Assembly: GCA_050633825.1 (NCBI GenBank)
Contig: JBOEHG010000095.1
Coordinates: 1-16,152 of the forward strand
DNA from: CANLBN01 sp050633825
GTDB lineage: Bacteria > Pseudomonadota > Gammaproteobacteria > Pseudomonadales > Cellvibrionaceae
Direction of reading: 5' to 3'
DNA length: 16,152 bases
Made by a program: the position numbers and the translations under genes. Below are positions 1 through 8,009 of the stretch, piece after piece; position 1 is the stretch's first letter; each line of letters starts with the position of its first letter. The notes beneath the pieces are model-generated. The model was given only the letters and a program-made list of their open reading frames with translations. It made no database searches and had not been told where the DNA came from.

Positions 1-470
1 TTGGCGGGCCCCTTTTTTAATTTATCCATTTTTGTTAGTAGAATATGGACAGGCATTTCCGCTTCGACCGCCCAATTCAACATCATTGTGTCGAACTCTT
101 GCATAGGGCGGCGGATATCCATTAGCAAAATCAATCCGCGTAAGGACTGACGTTCCCGTAAATACTCAGAAAGATTTTTATCCCACTCGCGTTTCATTTT
201 CATGGGTACTTTCGCGTAGCCATATCCGGGTAGGTCGACTAAATAACGCTCATCATCAATTTTAAAATAGTTGATCAATTGAGTACGGCCGGGGGTTTTA
301 CTGGTACGGGCGAGTTTTCTATTGCCTGTCAGCGTATTAATTGCACTGGATTTACCGGCATTGGAGCGGCCTGCGAAAGCGACTTCTGCACCACCTTCTT
401 TAGGACAGCGGGCTAAATCAGGAGCGCTCTGGGCAAATTCTGCAGTTTTATATGGATTTTGGGTTGACAT
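1..470 (-). CDS. engB: EngB (YsxC/YihA) ribosome-biogenesis GTPase, C-terminus cut by window edge
   Basis: EngB is an essential cytoplasmic TrmE-Era-type GTPase that assists assembly of the large ribosomal subunit. The minus strand reads from ATG at 468-470 for 156 codons and runs off the window, so about the last quarter is missing compared with the usual ~200-210 residues. All visible G motifs are present: G1 GRSNAGKSS (residues 34-42), G2 TPGRT (59-63), G3 DLPGYG (79-84) and G4 TKMDK (146-150). G4 is more often TKADK in this family, so Met148 is a mild variant. The gene is divergent from the cytochrome c4 gene with a 162-base gap. That adjacency is also known in Pseudomonas and supports the call. 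Identification is firm from the motif series. Confidence 0.95.
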   Translation of the reverse strand, partial: MSTQNPYKTAEFAQSAPDLARCPKEGGAEVAFAGRSNAGKSSAINTLTGNRKLARTSKTPGRTQLINYFKIDDERYLVDLPGYGYAKVPMKMKREWDKNLSEYLRERQSLRGLILLMDIRRPMQEFDTMMLNWAVEAEMPVHILLTKMDKLKKGPA

Positions 471-632
471 AAAGGGATCTAATAAACCTAATAATAGTGT
501 GTTTTTGCCAGATTACGTTATAATCCGGCGCTTTCAAACAAACCTATTGTAACCTGCTACACTCAACGATTAGCAGCGGGTATTTATATTAATAAGGTGA
601 TATCCACCATAATGACTCAAATGGGCTAAATA

Positions 633-1319
633 ATGAGCAATAATAAGTTTTTGTCAATTTTCGTTACCGTTTTGTTTGCGTGTTTAACGTCTATCAATGT
701 TAATGCAGCGGGCGCTGCTGCCGCGCCTGTTGAATCCCAAAAAGGCGACCCTGCCGCTGGAGAAGCGCAAGCCGCAGTTTGTGCCGGCTGTCATGGTTCA
801 GACGGTAATAGCCCAGCGCCAAGTTTCCCAAAAATAGCGGGCATTGGTGAAAAATATATTACTAAGCAGCTAAAAGATATTCAGTCGGGTAAACGCGCTA
901 TTGTTGAGATGACGGGCTTACTCGATGGCAAAAGCGAACAAGATCTAAAAGACCTTGCCGCTTTCTATAACAGCAAAGCAATGCAATTATCAGGTGCTAA
1001 ACCTCTGGAAGTCCGGGTGAATGCGGGTATTAAAGTTGATGGTTTAGAGCTGGGTGCACGTGTATTTAGAGCGGGCAATCTTGAAACGGGTGTTCCTTCA
1101 TGCAGTGGTTGTCATTCTCCACGGGCATTAGGTAATGAGCCTGCGGGCTATCCTCGTTTAAGTGGGCAGTACAGCGAATATATTGCCAAGCAACTACGTG
1201 CCTTCCGTGCCGGTGAAAGAACCAATGATGGTGAATCAAGAATTATGCGTCAGGTAGCTGAGCATATGAGTGATGCAGAAATTGATGCAGTTGCTAACTA
1301 TATTTCAGGTTTAAATTAA
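633..1319 (+). CDS. Cytochrome c4, periplasmic di-haem electron carrier
   Basis: This is a two-domain c-type cytochrome that carries electrons in the periplasm, typically from the bc1 complex to terminal oxidases. An N-terminal signal peptide ends near residue 25 (NVNA|A). Two haem-attachment motifs, CAGCH (50-54) and CSGCH (157-161), sit in two similar halves. Each half is followed by a candidate axial methionine (Met93 and Met205) and a closing helix of the AEIDAVANYISG type. The 228-residue length fits the c4 family. The start ATG at 633 lacks a strong ribosome-binding site; a five-codon frame (612-629, MTQMG) with AAGGTGA upstream lies just before it. A TATAAT at 519-524 could be the -10 element, but no good -35 is seen. 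A strong terminator follows, so it is probably monocistronic. The family call is firm; physiological partners are inferred. Confidence 0.93.
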   Translation: MSNNKFLSIFVTVLFACLTSINVNAAGAAAAPVESQKGDPAAGEAQAAVCAGCHGSDGNSPAPSFPKIAGIGEKYITKQLKDIQSGKRAIVEMTGLLDGKSEQDLKDLAAFYNSKAMQLSGAKPLEVRVNAGIKVDGLELGARVFRAGNLETGVPSCSGCHSPRALGNEPAGYPRLSGQYSEYIAKQLRAFRAGERTNDGESRIMRQVAEHMSDAEIDAVANYISGLN

Positions 1320-1363
1320 TATTTCAGGTTCTGTTCAGTAAAAGATCCGTATAAAGGCAATAT

Positions 1364-1391
1364 AAAAAGGGTGACAAGCGTCACCCTTTTT
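1364..1391 (+). terminator. Intrinsic terminator of the cytochrome c4 gene
   Basis: A perfect 12-base inverted repeat (AAAAAGGGTGAC / GTCACCCTTTTT) with a 4-base AAGC loop ends in a T run, 45 bases after the cytochrome stop codon. The A run on the left arm means it could also terminate transcription from the other direction. Confidence 0.9.
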
Positions 1392-1431
1392 GTTGGTTCT
1401 TGATTTTTTACTGGAACCATCTTTATAGTCA

Positions 1432-1446
1432 GGGTCAAATAGACCC
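1432..1446. repeat. Small palindrome GGGTC-AAATA-GACCC, possible REP-like copy
   Basis: A 5-base inverted repeat around a 5-base spacer lies just upstream of the dsbA ribosome-binding site. It shares a GGGTCA core and partner GACCC with the palindromic motifs at 14372-14394 and 15568-15588. I infer it may be another member of the same dispersed small repeat, but it is short. It could instead be a leader hairpin of dsbA. Confidence 0.35.
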
Positions 1447-1472
1447 CAAGTTGTAATACACAGGAGACAACA

Positions 1473-2129
1473 ATGTCTAAATGGTTAACTTTTTCAATAG
1501 TGGCGCTTATCTCTGCTATTTTGTTCTCTCAGCAAAATGCTGTTGCCCAAGATCAATTTGTTGAAGGTAAAGATTATGTTGTAATCAATACCCCGGTGAG
1601 GACCGCTGACCCAAGCAAAATCGAAATCACCGAAGTCTTCTGGTACGGTTGCCCCCACTGTAATCAATTCCGTCCAGTATTTGAGCAGTGGAAAAATCAG
1701 CAAGCGGATGATGTTAAAGCGGATCATTCCCCTGCCATGTGGAGTAAAAATATGGTGACCCATGCCCGTATCTACTACACAGCCAAAGTCTTGGGTAAGC
1801 AAAAGGAAATGCATAAAGATATTTTTGATGCAATGCATAGCCAACGTAAAAAACTACTCAACCCCAAAGAAATTTACCCTCTATTTGCTAAACATGGCAT
1901 CAGCCAAGAAAAGTTTGATAAGACCTTTAAGTCATTCGGTGTAAATTCTCTGGTGCAACAGGCGGATGCTCGTGCCCGTAGTTTTGGTATTACTGGAACA
2001 CCTGAGGTCATTATTAATGGTAAATACCGTACTTCAGCCAGTTTAACGGGTTCACAGGTGAAAATGCTGAAAGTAGCTGACTACCTTATCGAAAAAGAGC
2101 GTGCAGCAATACCTGCGAAAAGCTCTTAA
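1473..2129 (+). CDS. dsbA: DsbA, periplasmic thiol:disulfide oxidoreductase
   Basis: DsbA donates disulfide bonds to newly exported periplasmic proteins and is reoxidised by DsbB (not in this window). The 218-residue product starts at ATG 1473 behind a good AGGAG at 1462-1466. It has a signal peptide with probable cleavage after AVA (residue 25). The thioredoxin-fold active site is CPHC at residues 60-63 within FWYGCPHCNQF. The conserved cis-proline loop is GTPEVIING (175-183, Pro177). The helical insertion typical of DsbA lies between them. It follows a c4 cytochrome, itself a protein matured in the periplasm, in the order also seen in Pseudomonas. It has its own upstream and downstream terminators, so it appears to be a single-gene unit. 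The call is firm. Confidence 0.95.
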   Translation: MSKWLTFSIVALISAILFSQQNAVAQDQFVEGKDYVVINTPVRTADPSKIEITEVFWYGCPHCNQFRPVFEQWKNQQADDVKADHSPAMWSKNMVTHARIYYTAKVLGKQKEMHKDIFDAMHSQRKKLLNPKEIYPLFAKHGISQEKFDKTFKSFGVNSLVQQADARARSFGITGTPEVIINGKYRTSASLTGSQVKMLKVADYLIEKERAAIPAKSS

Positions 2130-2152
2130 GCTTCGGTTTATCTTCAGCCATT

Positions 2153-2185
2153 CCCATTCACGGCATAGCCTGTGAATGGGTTTTT
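2153..2185 (+). terminator. Intrinsic terminator of dsbA
   Basis: Arms CCCATTCAC (2153-2161) and GTGAATGGG (2172-2180) pair perfectly. An inner GGC/GCC extends the stem, and a five-T run (2181-2185) follows. The hairpin starts 24 bases after the dsbA stop. Confidence 0.88.
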
Positions 2186-2338
2186 AGTTTCAGCCTCTCT
2201 ATCTAATTCCTTTTCCCCTTTTCTTAATACCTCACTCAACTTCTTTGTGCCCTATAGGCTTAGTTCTTTATTCACCTGTTGTTCTATTTTCTTTGTCTAT
2301 ACTTAGATAAATCTCTAGTCGACATTTTTGCGTGATCT

Positions 2339-4099
2339 ATGGCTGAACCTAATAACCCTTGGCGTGATAAGTACCGTAAAGCCCTGACACAACAGGAACA
2401 ATTGGAAAAAACTCTAGCGGCACAACAGGTGATCCTGCAGCGAGCTATTACCGTGTTGTCAGATGCTGCAGAAGGTCATGATAAAGACCTTGATGAGCGT
2501 TTACAGGCTATTCGTGCCAGTGCTAAGCATAATGACGTGGCTGGCTTTGATCGCATGTTGAAGTCTTTGCCTCGGGTGATGGAAGAAACCGAAAGCCGCC
2601 AGCAAAAGCAATGGAAGGATGTTACTAAAATGCTGTCGGATATTGCTGCACAAATTCAACAGCAAAGTCCATCAGCGGATATTAAACCCGCGGTTAAGCA
2701 CTTTAAAAAGCAGATCCCTAAAGGTGTTCCTCTCATTCCCGCCACCTTAAAGCGGGTATTACAGCAAGTGAGTGACCTGCAACAACAGGCCATGAGTCAG
2801 TCGCCGAAGGCATCTTCTGGGCTATTTGGGAAGTTATTTAAAGATAAAGGTGAAGAAGAGGCTCCAACACCGTCGCCTTCAGCGTCCACTAGTGAAGAGG
2901 CTGAGTGGGAAGAGGTTGATGAGACCGATATCAATCTTGAAGGTGATATTGAAGGCGAAATCATTGGAGAAGAGATTGAAAGCAAAACCTATGACCGCGA
3001 GCGTGCCTTACCGGAAGCGCTATTGGAAGATAATCAGCAAACAGAGGGGCCACCAGAGGTCCCAGACCGAGTCTCTATTATCCTGGTGGAATTACTAGAC
3101 CACTTTAAAACGGTTCCTGCCTCTGAACGCAAGGCCAGTAAAGCCCGAGAACGTATTGAGCATGGTCTTAGATGGTTTGAATTAGCGCCGACATTAGAAG
3201 ATATACGCGATTTTGTCTTACAAGCCTATATCGGAGCCGATAATGATTATCGGGAGTACTTAGAGCGCCTTTATGGCGAATTAAACGATATTTTGGGTGC
3301 GCTAGGGGTTTCCATTGAGACTGAGCAGCGCGTCCGTGAAGCAGCAGATAGTTTGCATGACGATGTTAGCGGCGGTATGTCAACACTGAGCCAAGCACTA
3401 TCAGATGGAAGTAATATTGATCAGTTGAAAAATGCCGTGGAAGGTCATTTGCAACAGTTACAGAGTGCACTGACACAATTTAAACAAGAAAGTGAGACAC
3501 CACCGGATAGTGAAAGCCTATCGGTTCAGTTGCAGGCATTGGCGAACAAAGTGCAGCAAATGGAGCAGAATGAAGAAGACATTCGCCATCGTCTTGAGGA
3601 GGAAAAACAAAGAGCCGTCACAGATAGCCTTACGGGTTTACCTAATCGTGAGGCCTATGGCGAAAAAGTCTATGAGGAGATGCAGCGCTGGCAGCGTTAT
3701 CAGCACCCATTGTCCCTTGCTGTTCTCGATATCGATTTCTTTAAAAAAATTAACGATAACTATGGCCACCAGACGGGCGATAAAGTCTTGAAAATAGTGT
3801 CGAGTGCTGTGGCTAAACGCCTGCGTGAGGTTGATTTTATGGCGCGCTTTGGTGGAGAAGAGTTCGTTCTTTTATTGCCTGAAACCAATGCCGAAAACTC
3901 CTTAGCAATGCTTAACCGTATTCGCGAGGGGCTAGCCAATGCCCCATTCCGCTATAAAGACGAAAAGATTACGATTACCGTCTCTATTGGTATTGCGGAA
4001 TTTAAAGAAGGTGACGACTCTGAAACAGTGTTTGCCAGAGCTGATCAAGCCCTCTACGATGCCAAGGAGACTGGGCGTAATAAATGTTGTGTGGGTTAA
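2339..4099 (+). CDS. dgcP: Diguanylate cyclase, DgcP-like, with long N-terminal regulatory region
   Basis: The C-terminal domain (about residues 425-586) is a GGDEF diguanylate cyclase making the second messenger c-di-GMP from two GTP. The signature is GGEEF at 505-509. An intact inhibitory I-site RxxD (Arg496-Asp499) lies exactly five residues before it, and the substrate motif DxDFFKxxND is at 464-473. The preceding ~420 residues have no transmembrane segment or signal peptide. They comprise a helical N-terminus (1-155), a low-complexity acidic linker (about 165-215, rich in Glu/Ser/Pro) and a second helical domain with coiled coil (about 245-425). This architecture and the position next to dsbA and cytochrome c4 match what I recall of Pseudomonas DgcP, reported as a polar cyclase; the gene name rests on that. 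The start ATG 2339 has only a weak ribosome-binding site. Catalytic competence is likely from the motifs; input signal unknown. Confidence 0.85.
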   Translation: MAEPNNPWRDKYRKALTQQEQLEKTLAAQQVILQRAITVLSDAAEGHDKDLDERLQAIRASAKHNDVAGFDRMLKSLPRVMEETESRQQKQWKDVTKMLSDIAAQIQQQSPSADIKPAVKHFKKQIPKGVPLIPATLKRVLQQVSDLQQQAMSQSPKASSGLFGKLFKDKGEEEAPTPSPSASTSEEAEWEEVDETDINLEGDIEGEIIGEEIESKTYDRERALPEALLEDNQQTEGPPEVPDRVSIILVELLDHFKTVPASERKASKARERIEHGLRWFELAPTLEDIRDFVLQAYIGADNDYREYLERLYGELNDILGALGVSIETEQRVREAADSLHDDVSGGMSTLSQALSDGSNIDQLKNAVEGHLQQLQSALTQFKQESETPPDSESLSVQLQALANKVQQMEQNEEDIRHRLEEEKQRAVTDSLTGLPNREAYGEKVYEEMQRWQRYQHPLSLAVLDIDFFKKINDNYGHQTGDKVLKIVSSAVAKRLREVDFMARFGGEEFVLLLPETNAENSLAMLNRIREGLANAPFRYKDEKITITVSIGIAEFKEGDDSETVFARADQALYDAKETGRNKCCVG

Positions 4100-4237
4100 C
4101 AATAATATAGTAAGCACTTACTCTCCTTTAAGGCTTTGCAAAACAGGCTATTAGATATATTTTTAAATATTACTTACCTGTTATTAGGTCTCCATTCTTT
4201 CGATTATCCCACCCTAAAACCAGTTGAAATAAGCGCC

Positions 4238-4289
4238 TTGTAACAAAAGTGTCACAGTGGCTGTTTATCATTCAATCATCCTATATAAT
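4238..4289 (+). promoter_or_regulatory. Pho box and -10 element of the pstCAB-phoU operon
   Basis: The 18 bases 4238-4255 match the PhoB-box pattern of two 7-mers spaced by 11 bases (TTGTAAC, then GTGTCAC) at about 14 of 18 consensus positions. A third half-site-like CTGTTTA begins at 4261, in the -35 position. A perfect TATAAT follows at 4284-4289. Spacing is typical of promoters where PhoB replaces a good -35. Regulation by phosphate limitation is inferred from this and from the genes controlled. Confidence 0.7.
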
Positions 4290-4352
4290 GCGCGCACTCT
4301 TCTGCACTGTGGTGTAGTAGCAATCTTTTTACGATGTTTCCGGTAACGTTGA

Positions 4353-5768
4353 ATGAGCCTATCCACATTATTTGTCATTATCCTGCTCGGTATTGCCGTT
4401 GCTTATGTTCTTGGTCGTAGCCGTTCGCTGACCATTGCGAGTCAACTCGGCGGCATCAAGCATTTACACTCTCTTCCTTTTTACTATGGCACGCAGGCAG
4501 CACTATGGTGTGCGATTCCCTGTATTGCTCTATTAGCCTTGTGGACAGCCTTTGACGACACCATTATTCGTCAAATCATTATGCAACAGCTAACGCCAGA
4601 GCAACGTGAGCTGCCGCAACAGGAATTGTCACTGTTATTGAATACTGTTGAAAGCATTGCTAACGGTGTGAGTTCTTTGCAGGCAAGCCCTGAAATTATG
4701 GCTATCGCGAATAGAGTCGCGGAGTTACGAAGCCTGAGCCAGACTGTACTAACAGTGATTATCTTATCTGGCTTGATATTGTTGGGTGGATGGGGCTGGA
4801 CCAAAGTAAAACCTGAGTATCGGGCTCGTAACGGTGTTGAAAGAGCCTTTATGGTCTTTCTCTTGATCTGTTCCACACTCGCTATTTTTACTACCGTTGG
4901 TATCGTCTTTTCTGTTTTATTTGAATCCATCCGTTTCTTTGGCATGGTTCCATTAACCGAATTTTTATTCGGTACACACTGGAGTCCACAGCTGGCTATT
5001 CGTACTGATCAAGTGGGTAGTTCGGGGGCATTTGGTGCGATTCCATTGTTTACGGGTACGCTGCTGATCTCTCTGATCGCAATGATCATTGCTGTACCGA
5101 CAGGGCTTATGACGGCGATATACCTTTCTGAATATGCCCACAATAAAGTGCGCGCTGTTGTTAAACCGCTTTTAGAAATTCTTGCTGGTATTCCTACTGT
5201 TGTTTACGGTTTCTTTGCTGCTTTAACCGTTGCACCAATGATTAAAGATGCTTTACACGGCTTTGAGCTGTCCTTTATTGCTTTTTCTATTGGGCCTCTT
5301 GATGTTTCAGGTGAGAGCGCTTTAGCGGCGGGTTTGGTTATGGGGGTGATGATTATTCCTTTTGTTTCATCATTGTCAGACGATGTGATTAACGCAGTAC
5401 CGCAGTCGTTACGTGATGGTTCTTATGGTTTGGGTTCAACACAATCCGAGACAGTCAAAAAAGTTATTATGCCCGCCGCTTTGCCGGGTATTGTCGGTGC
5501 AATATTGTTAGCTGTATCGCGTGCTATCGGTGAGACTATGATCGTGGTAATGGCGGTAGGTACCGCAGCGCGACTAACAATGAACCCGCTGGAATCAGTA
5601 ACAACAGTGACGGTACAAATGACCACGTTACTGATTGGAGACCATGAATTTGATAGTGCAAAAACACTGGCTGCCTTCGCATTAGGCTTGGTGTTATTTG
5701 TTATTACTTTAGGGCTTAACTTCTTTGCACTGCGCATTGTGAAAAAATATCGTGAGCAATATGACTGA
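4353..5768 (+). CDS. pstC: PstC, phosphate ABC transporter permease
   Basis: One of two inner-membrane channel subunits of the high-affinity phosphate importer. The 471-residue protein has about eight to nine hydrophobic segments. Two N-terminal helices (about 3-20 and 46-67) flank short loops. A mostly periplasmic-looking stretch (68-128) follows, then helices near 130-149 and 165-190, then the BPD permease core (about 230-461). The EAA-type coupling loop contacting PstB is at about 349-380 (AVPQSLRDGSYGLGSTQ...). E. coli PstC is about 320 residues and Pseudomonas-type PstC over 600, so this is an intermediate form with an N-terminal extension. The start ATG 4353 has a weak ribosome-binding site. 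Its stop overlaps the pstA start, indicating translational coupling. First gene of the Pho-box operon. Confidence 0.93.
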   Translation: MSLSTLFVIILLGIAVAYVLGRSRSLTIASQLGGIKHLHSLPFYYGTQAALWCAIPCIALLALWTAFDDTIIRQIIMQQLTPEQRELPQQELSLLLNTVESIANGVSSLQASPEIMAIANRVAELRSLSQTVLTVIILSGLILLGGWGWTKVKPEYRARNGVERAFMVFLLICSTLAIFTTVGIVFSVLFESIRFFGMVPLTEFLFGTHWSPQLAIRTDQVGSSGAFGAIPLFTGTLLISLIAMIIAVPTGLMTAIYLSEYAHNKVRAVVKPLLEILAGIPTVVYGFFAALTVAPMIKDALHGFELSFIAFSIGPLDVSGESALAAGLVMGVMIIPFVSSLSDDVINAVPQSLRDGSYGLGSTQSETVKKVIMPAALPGIVGAILLAVSRAIGETMIVVMAVGTAARLTMNPLESVTTVTVQMTTLLIGDHEFDSAKTLAAFALGLVLFVITLGLNFFALRIVKKYREQYD

Positions 5769-7056
5769 TTCGAAAATAAGTACCATTGACTTAGTAAATA
5801 AAAACCTAGGCAAGCGCTACCGTGCCGAAAAGCGATTTCGTGCTTATGGTATAGCATCGATTTGCTTTGGTTTATTTTGCTTAGTATTTTTATTTAGTGA
5901 CATTATTGGTAAAGGCTCTCGTGGCTTTTTCTACCATTATTTACCAATGGAAGTGAATTTAGATGCCGAAGTATTGGGTATTACTGATACCAATAATTTT
6001 GATCAAATTTTAGCAGCAGATTATACGACAGCCGTTAAAAAAGCGGTTTACGATTTATTTGAAGCCAAAACCCGCAAAGAAAAAAGAAACGTTCGTAAAT
6101 TAATAGCCATTGAAGCGACGGGTTACAAAATTCAGCACCTATTTAAAACAGATGCTGATAGCCTTCTCAATACAACAATTACAATTGATGCTCTGGTTGA
6201 CGATAAAGTTGATTTTTATTTAAAACGATTAGGGGATCGAGGCGAGCCGGGGAAAGAATACTTCAATGATGAACAATTATTGCTGATTGATACCTTTGTA
6301 CAAAAACAACAGGGCAGTTTTGATAAGCAATTCAACGTTGGCTTCTTTACTTCAGGTGATTCAGCCCAATCGGAAGAAGCTGGTATTCTCAGTGCATTAA
6401 TGGGTTCAGTTTATTTGTTGTTAGTAACTTTTTGTTTGTCTTTTCCTATTGGGATTGCAACGGCAGTTTATCTTGAAGAATATGCACCTAAAAATAAATG
6501 GACCGATCTTATTGAAATTAATATTAATAATTTGGCAGCGGTTCCTTCAATTATTTTTGGTTTGCTTGGCTTAGCTGTCTTCCTTAGTTTTTTTGGTTTT
6601 CCTCGTTCAACACCACTCGTGGGTGGCTTTGTATTAACGTTGATGACATTGCCGACCATTATTATTTCGAGTCGAGCGGCAATTAAGGCAGTGCCTCCTT
6701 CTATACGTCAAGCGGCTTATGGTATCGGTGCGTCAAAAATGCAGGTGACCATCCACCATGTTATTCCCTTGGCTATGCCGGGTATGTTAACAGGGACTAT
6801 TATTGGCCTTGCCCAAGCTTTGGGTGAAAGCGCACCGCTATTGATGATTGGTATGGCGGCGTTTATTCCCGATGTGCCATCAGGTGTCACGGACCCGGCC
6901 ACAGCATTGCCTATGCAGATTTTCCAATGGTTTAGAAATGCCGATGCCGGCTTTAATGAAAAAGCATCAGCGGCCATTATGATATTGATAATATTTCTAG
7001 TTACGATGAATGCGCTCGCGGTTTGGGCAAGAACACGCCTTGAGCGTCGTTGGTAA
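5761..7056 (+). CDS. pstA: PstA, phosphate ABC transporter permease with DUF3333-type N-terminal domain
   Basis: The second membrane channel subunit of the phosphate importer. I start it at ATG 5761, giving 431 residues and an 8-base overlap with pstC. An upstream in-frame GTG at 5752 would add three residues. Order: a cytoplasmic basic N-terminus; one helix (about 30-50); a large soluble periplasmic section (about 51-205) resembling the DUF3333 domain of proteobacterial PstA proteins; then the permease core. The core has helices near 210-236, 255-277, 288-305, 338-366 and 403-423. The EAA loop is at about 310-340 (VPPSIRQAAYGIGASKMQVT). The extra N-terminal domain accounts for the length over E. 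coli PstA (~296). pstB follows after 12 bases. Confidence 0.93.
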   Translation: MTDSKISTIDLVNKNLGKRYRAEKRFRAYGIASICFGLFCLVFLFSDIIGKGSRGFFYHYLPMEVNLDAEVLGITDTNNFDQILAADYTTAVKKAVYDLFEAKTRKEKRNVRKLIAIEATGYKIQHLFKTDADSLLNTTITIDALVDDKVDFYLKRLGDRGEPGKEYFNDEQLLLIDTFVQKQQGSFDKQFNVGFFTSGDSAQSEEAGILSALMGSVYLLLVTFCLSFPIGIATAVYLEEYAPKNKWTDLIEININNLAAVPSIIFGLLGLAVFLSFFGFPRSTPLVGGFVLTLMTLPTIIISSRAAIKAVPPSIRQAAYGIGASKMQVTIHHVIPLAMPGMLTGTIIGLAQALGESAPLLMIGMAAFIPDVPSGVTDPATALPMQIFQWFRNADAGFNEKASAAIMILIIFLVTMNALAVWARTRLERRW

Positions 7057-7068
7057 AGAGGTGATATG

Positions 7069-7953
7069 ATGAACGAAGTCTTAGGTGTAGCGGATCCCGC
7101 AGTTATGAATAAAATGGTAAAAGAAACTGTTGTGAAAAAAGAAAAGATTAGCGATGTAAGTGAAATTACCGAAACGGTCGGCTTGCCTTTTTGCGAAAAC
7201 CCAAAGATGTCCATACGTGATGTTGACGTCTTTTATGGTGAAAAACAGGCAATATTTGGTGTTAACCTTGATATTGGCGTCAATGAAGTTATTGCGATGA
7301 TTGGCCCCTCGGGTTGCGGTAAATCAACCTTTTTACGTTGTCTGAACCGTATGAACGATACTATCGATATCTGCAAAGTGACTGGCCAGCTAAAATTAGA
7401 AGGCCAAGATATCTATGACCCCAAGCTCGATGTTGTTCCCTTGCGTGCACGCGTTGGTATGGTTTTCCAAAAACCTAATCCTTTCCCTAAGTCGATTTAT
7501 GACAACGTTGCTTATGGTCCACGTATTCATGGTTTAGCCAATCGCCGAGCAGACCTTGATGAAATCGTAGAGACCAGCTTACAGCGTGCTGGTTTGTGGG
7601 AAGAGGTGAAAGATCGTTTACATCAGCCAGGAACAGGTTTATCTGGTGGTCAACAGCAACGTTTATGTATTGCCCGTACTATTGCGGTTAGCCCGGAAGT
7701 TATTTTGATGGATGAGCCTTGCTCAGCGCTTGACCCAATTGCAACAGCAAAAATTGAAGAGCTGATCGATGAACTTAGTGAAAATTTTACCATCGCTATT
7801 GTTACGCACTCTATGCAGCAGGCTGCACGGGTTTCACATCGAACGGCCTATTTTCATTTAGGTAAATTAGTCGAAGTGAATGAGACTGAAAAAGTCTTCA
7901 CTAACCCAGATCATGATTTAACTGAGTCCTATATCACAGGTCGTTTTGGTTAA
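7069..7953 (+). CDS. pstB: PstB, phosphate ABC transporter ATPase
   Basis: The cytoplasmic ATPase that drives phosphate import through PstC/PstA. From ATG 7069 it has 294 residues. An adjacent ATG at 7066 is also possible, but GAGGTG at 7058-7063 is better spaced for 7069. Motifs: Walker A GPSGCGKST (79-87), Q-loop in FQKPNPFP (Gln134), ABC signature LSGGQQQR (191-198), Walker B ILMDEP (212-217), H-loop His247 in VTHSMQQA. About 46 residues precede the usual PstB start (MSIRDVDVFYG), an extension absent from E. coli PstB (257 residues). It has no recognisable domain. All catalytic elements are present. Confidence 0.96.
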   Translation: MNEVLGVADPAVMNKMVKETVVKKEKISDVSEITETVGLPFCENPKMSIRDVDVFYGEKQAIFGVNLDIGVNEVIAMIGPSGCGKSTFLRCLNRMNDTIDICKVTGQLKLEGQDIYDPKLDVVPLRARVGMVFQKPNPFPKSIYDNVAYGPRIHGLANRRADLDEIVETSLQRAGLWEEVKDRLHQPGTGLSGGQQQRLCIARTIAVSPEVILMDEPCSALDPIATAKIEELIDELSENFTIAIVTHSMQQAARVSHRTAYFHLGKLVEVNETEKVFTNPDHDLTESYITGRFG

Positions 7954-8009
7954 TAGAGTCTATAATAGAGACATCATTTTAGTAGTACTTAATCTCGTTG
8001 GAGATCACA

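Noticed and set aside
322..552. Open frame on the plus strand (76 codons)
   Set aside because: It runs antisense through engB, whose motifs are unmistakable on the minus strand; the plus-strand product has no family features.
4109..4122. Palindrome AGTAAG-CA-CTTACT after the diguanylate cyclase gene
   Set aside because: The stem is short and AU-rich with a two-base loop and no T run, so it is not a convincing terminator; it could be chance.
4571..4945. Open frame on the minus strand inside pstC; similar antisense frames lie at 5423-5857 and 6717-7214
   Set aside because: These are shadows of strongly conserved transporter genes on the plus strand and lack ribosome-binding sites or recognisable products.
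7961..7966. TATAAT in the pstB-phoU gap as an internal phoU promoter
   Set aside because: No acceptable -35 at 16-18 bases upstream; phoU is adequately explained by the operon promoter.
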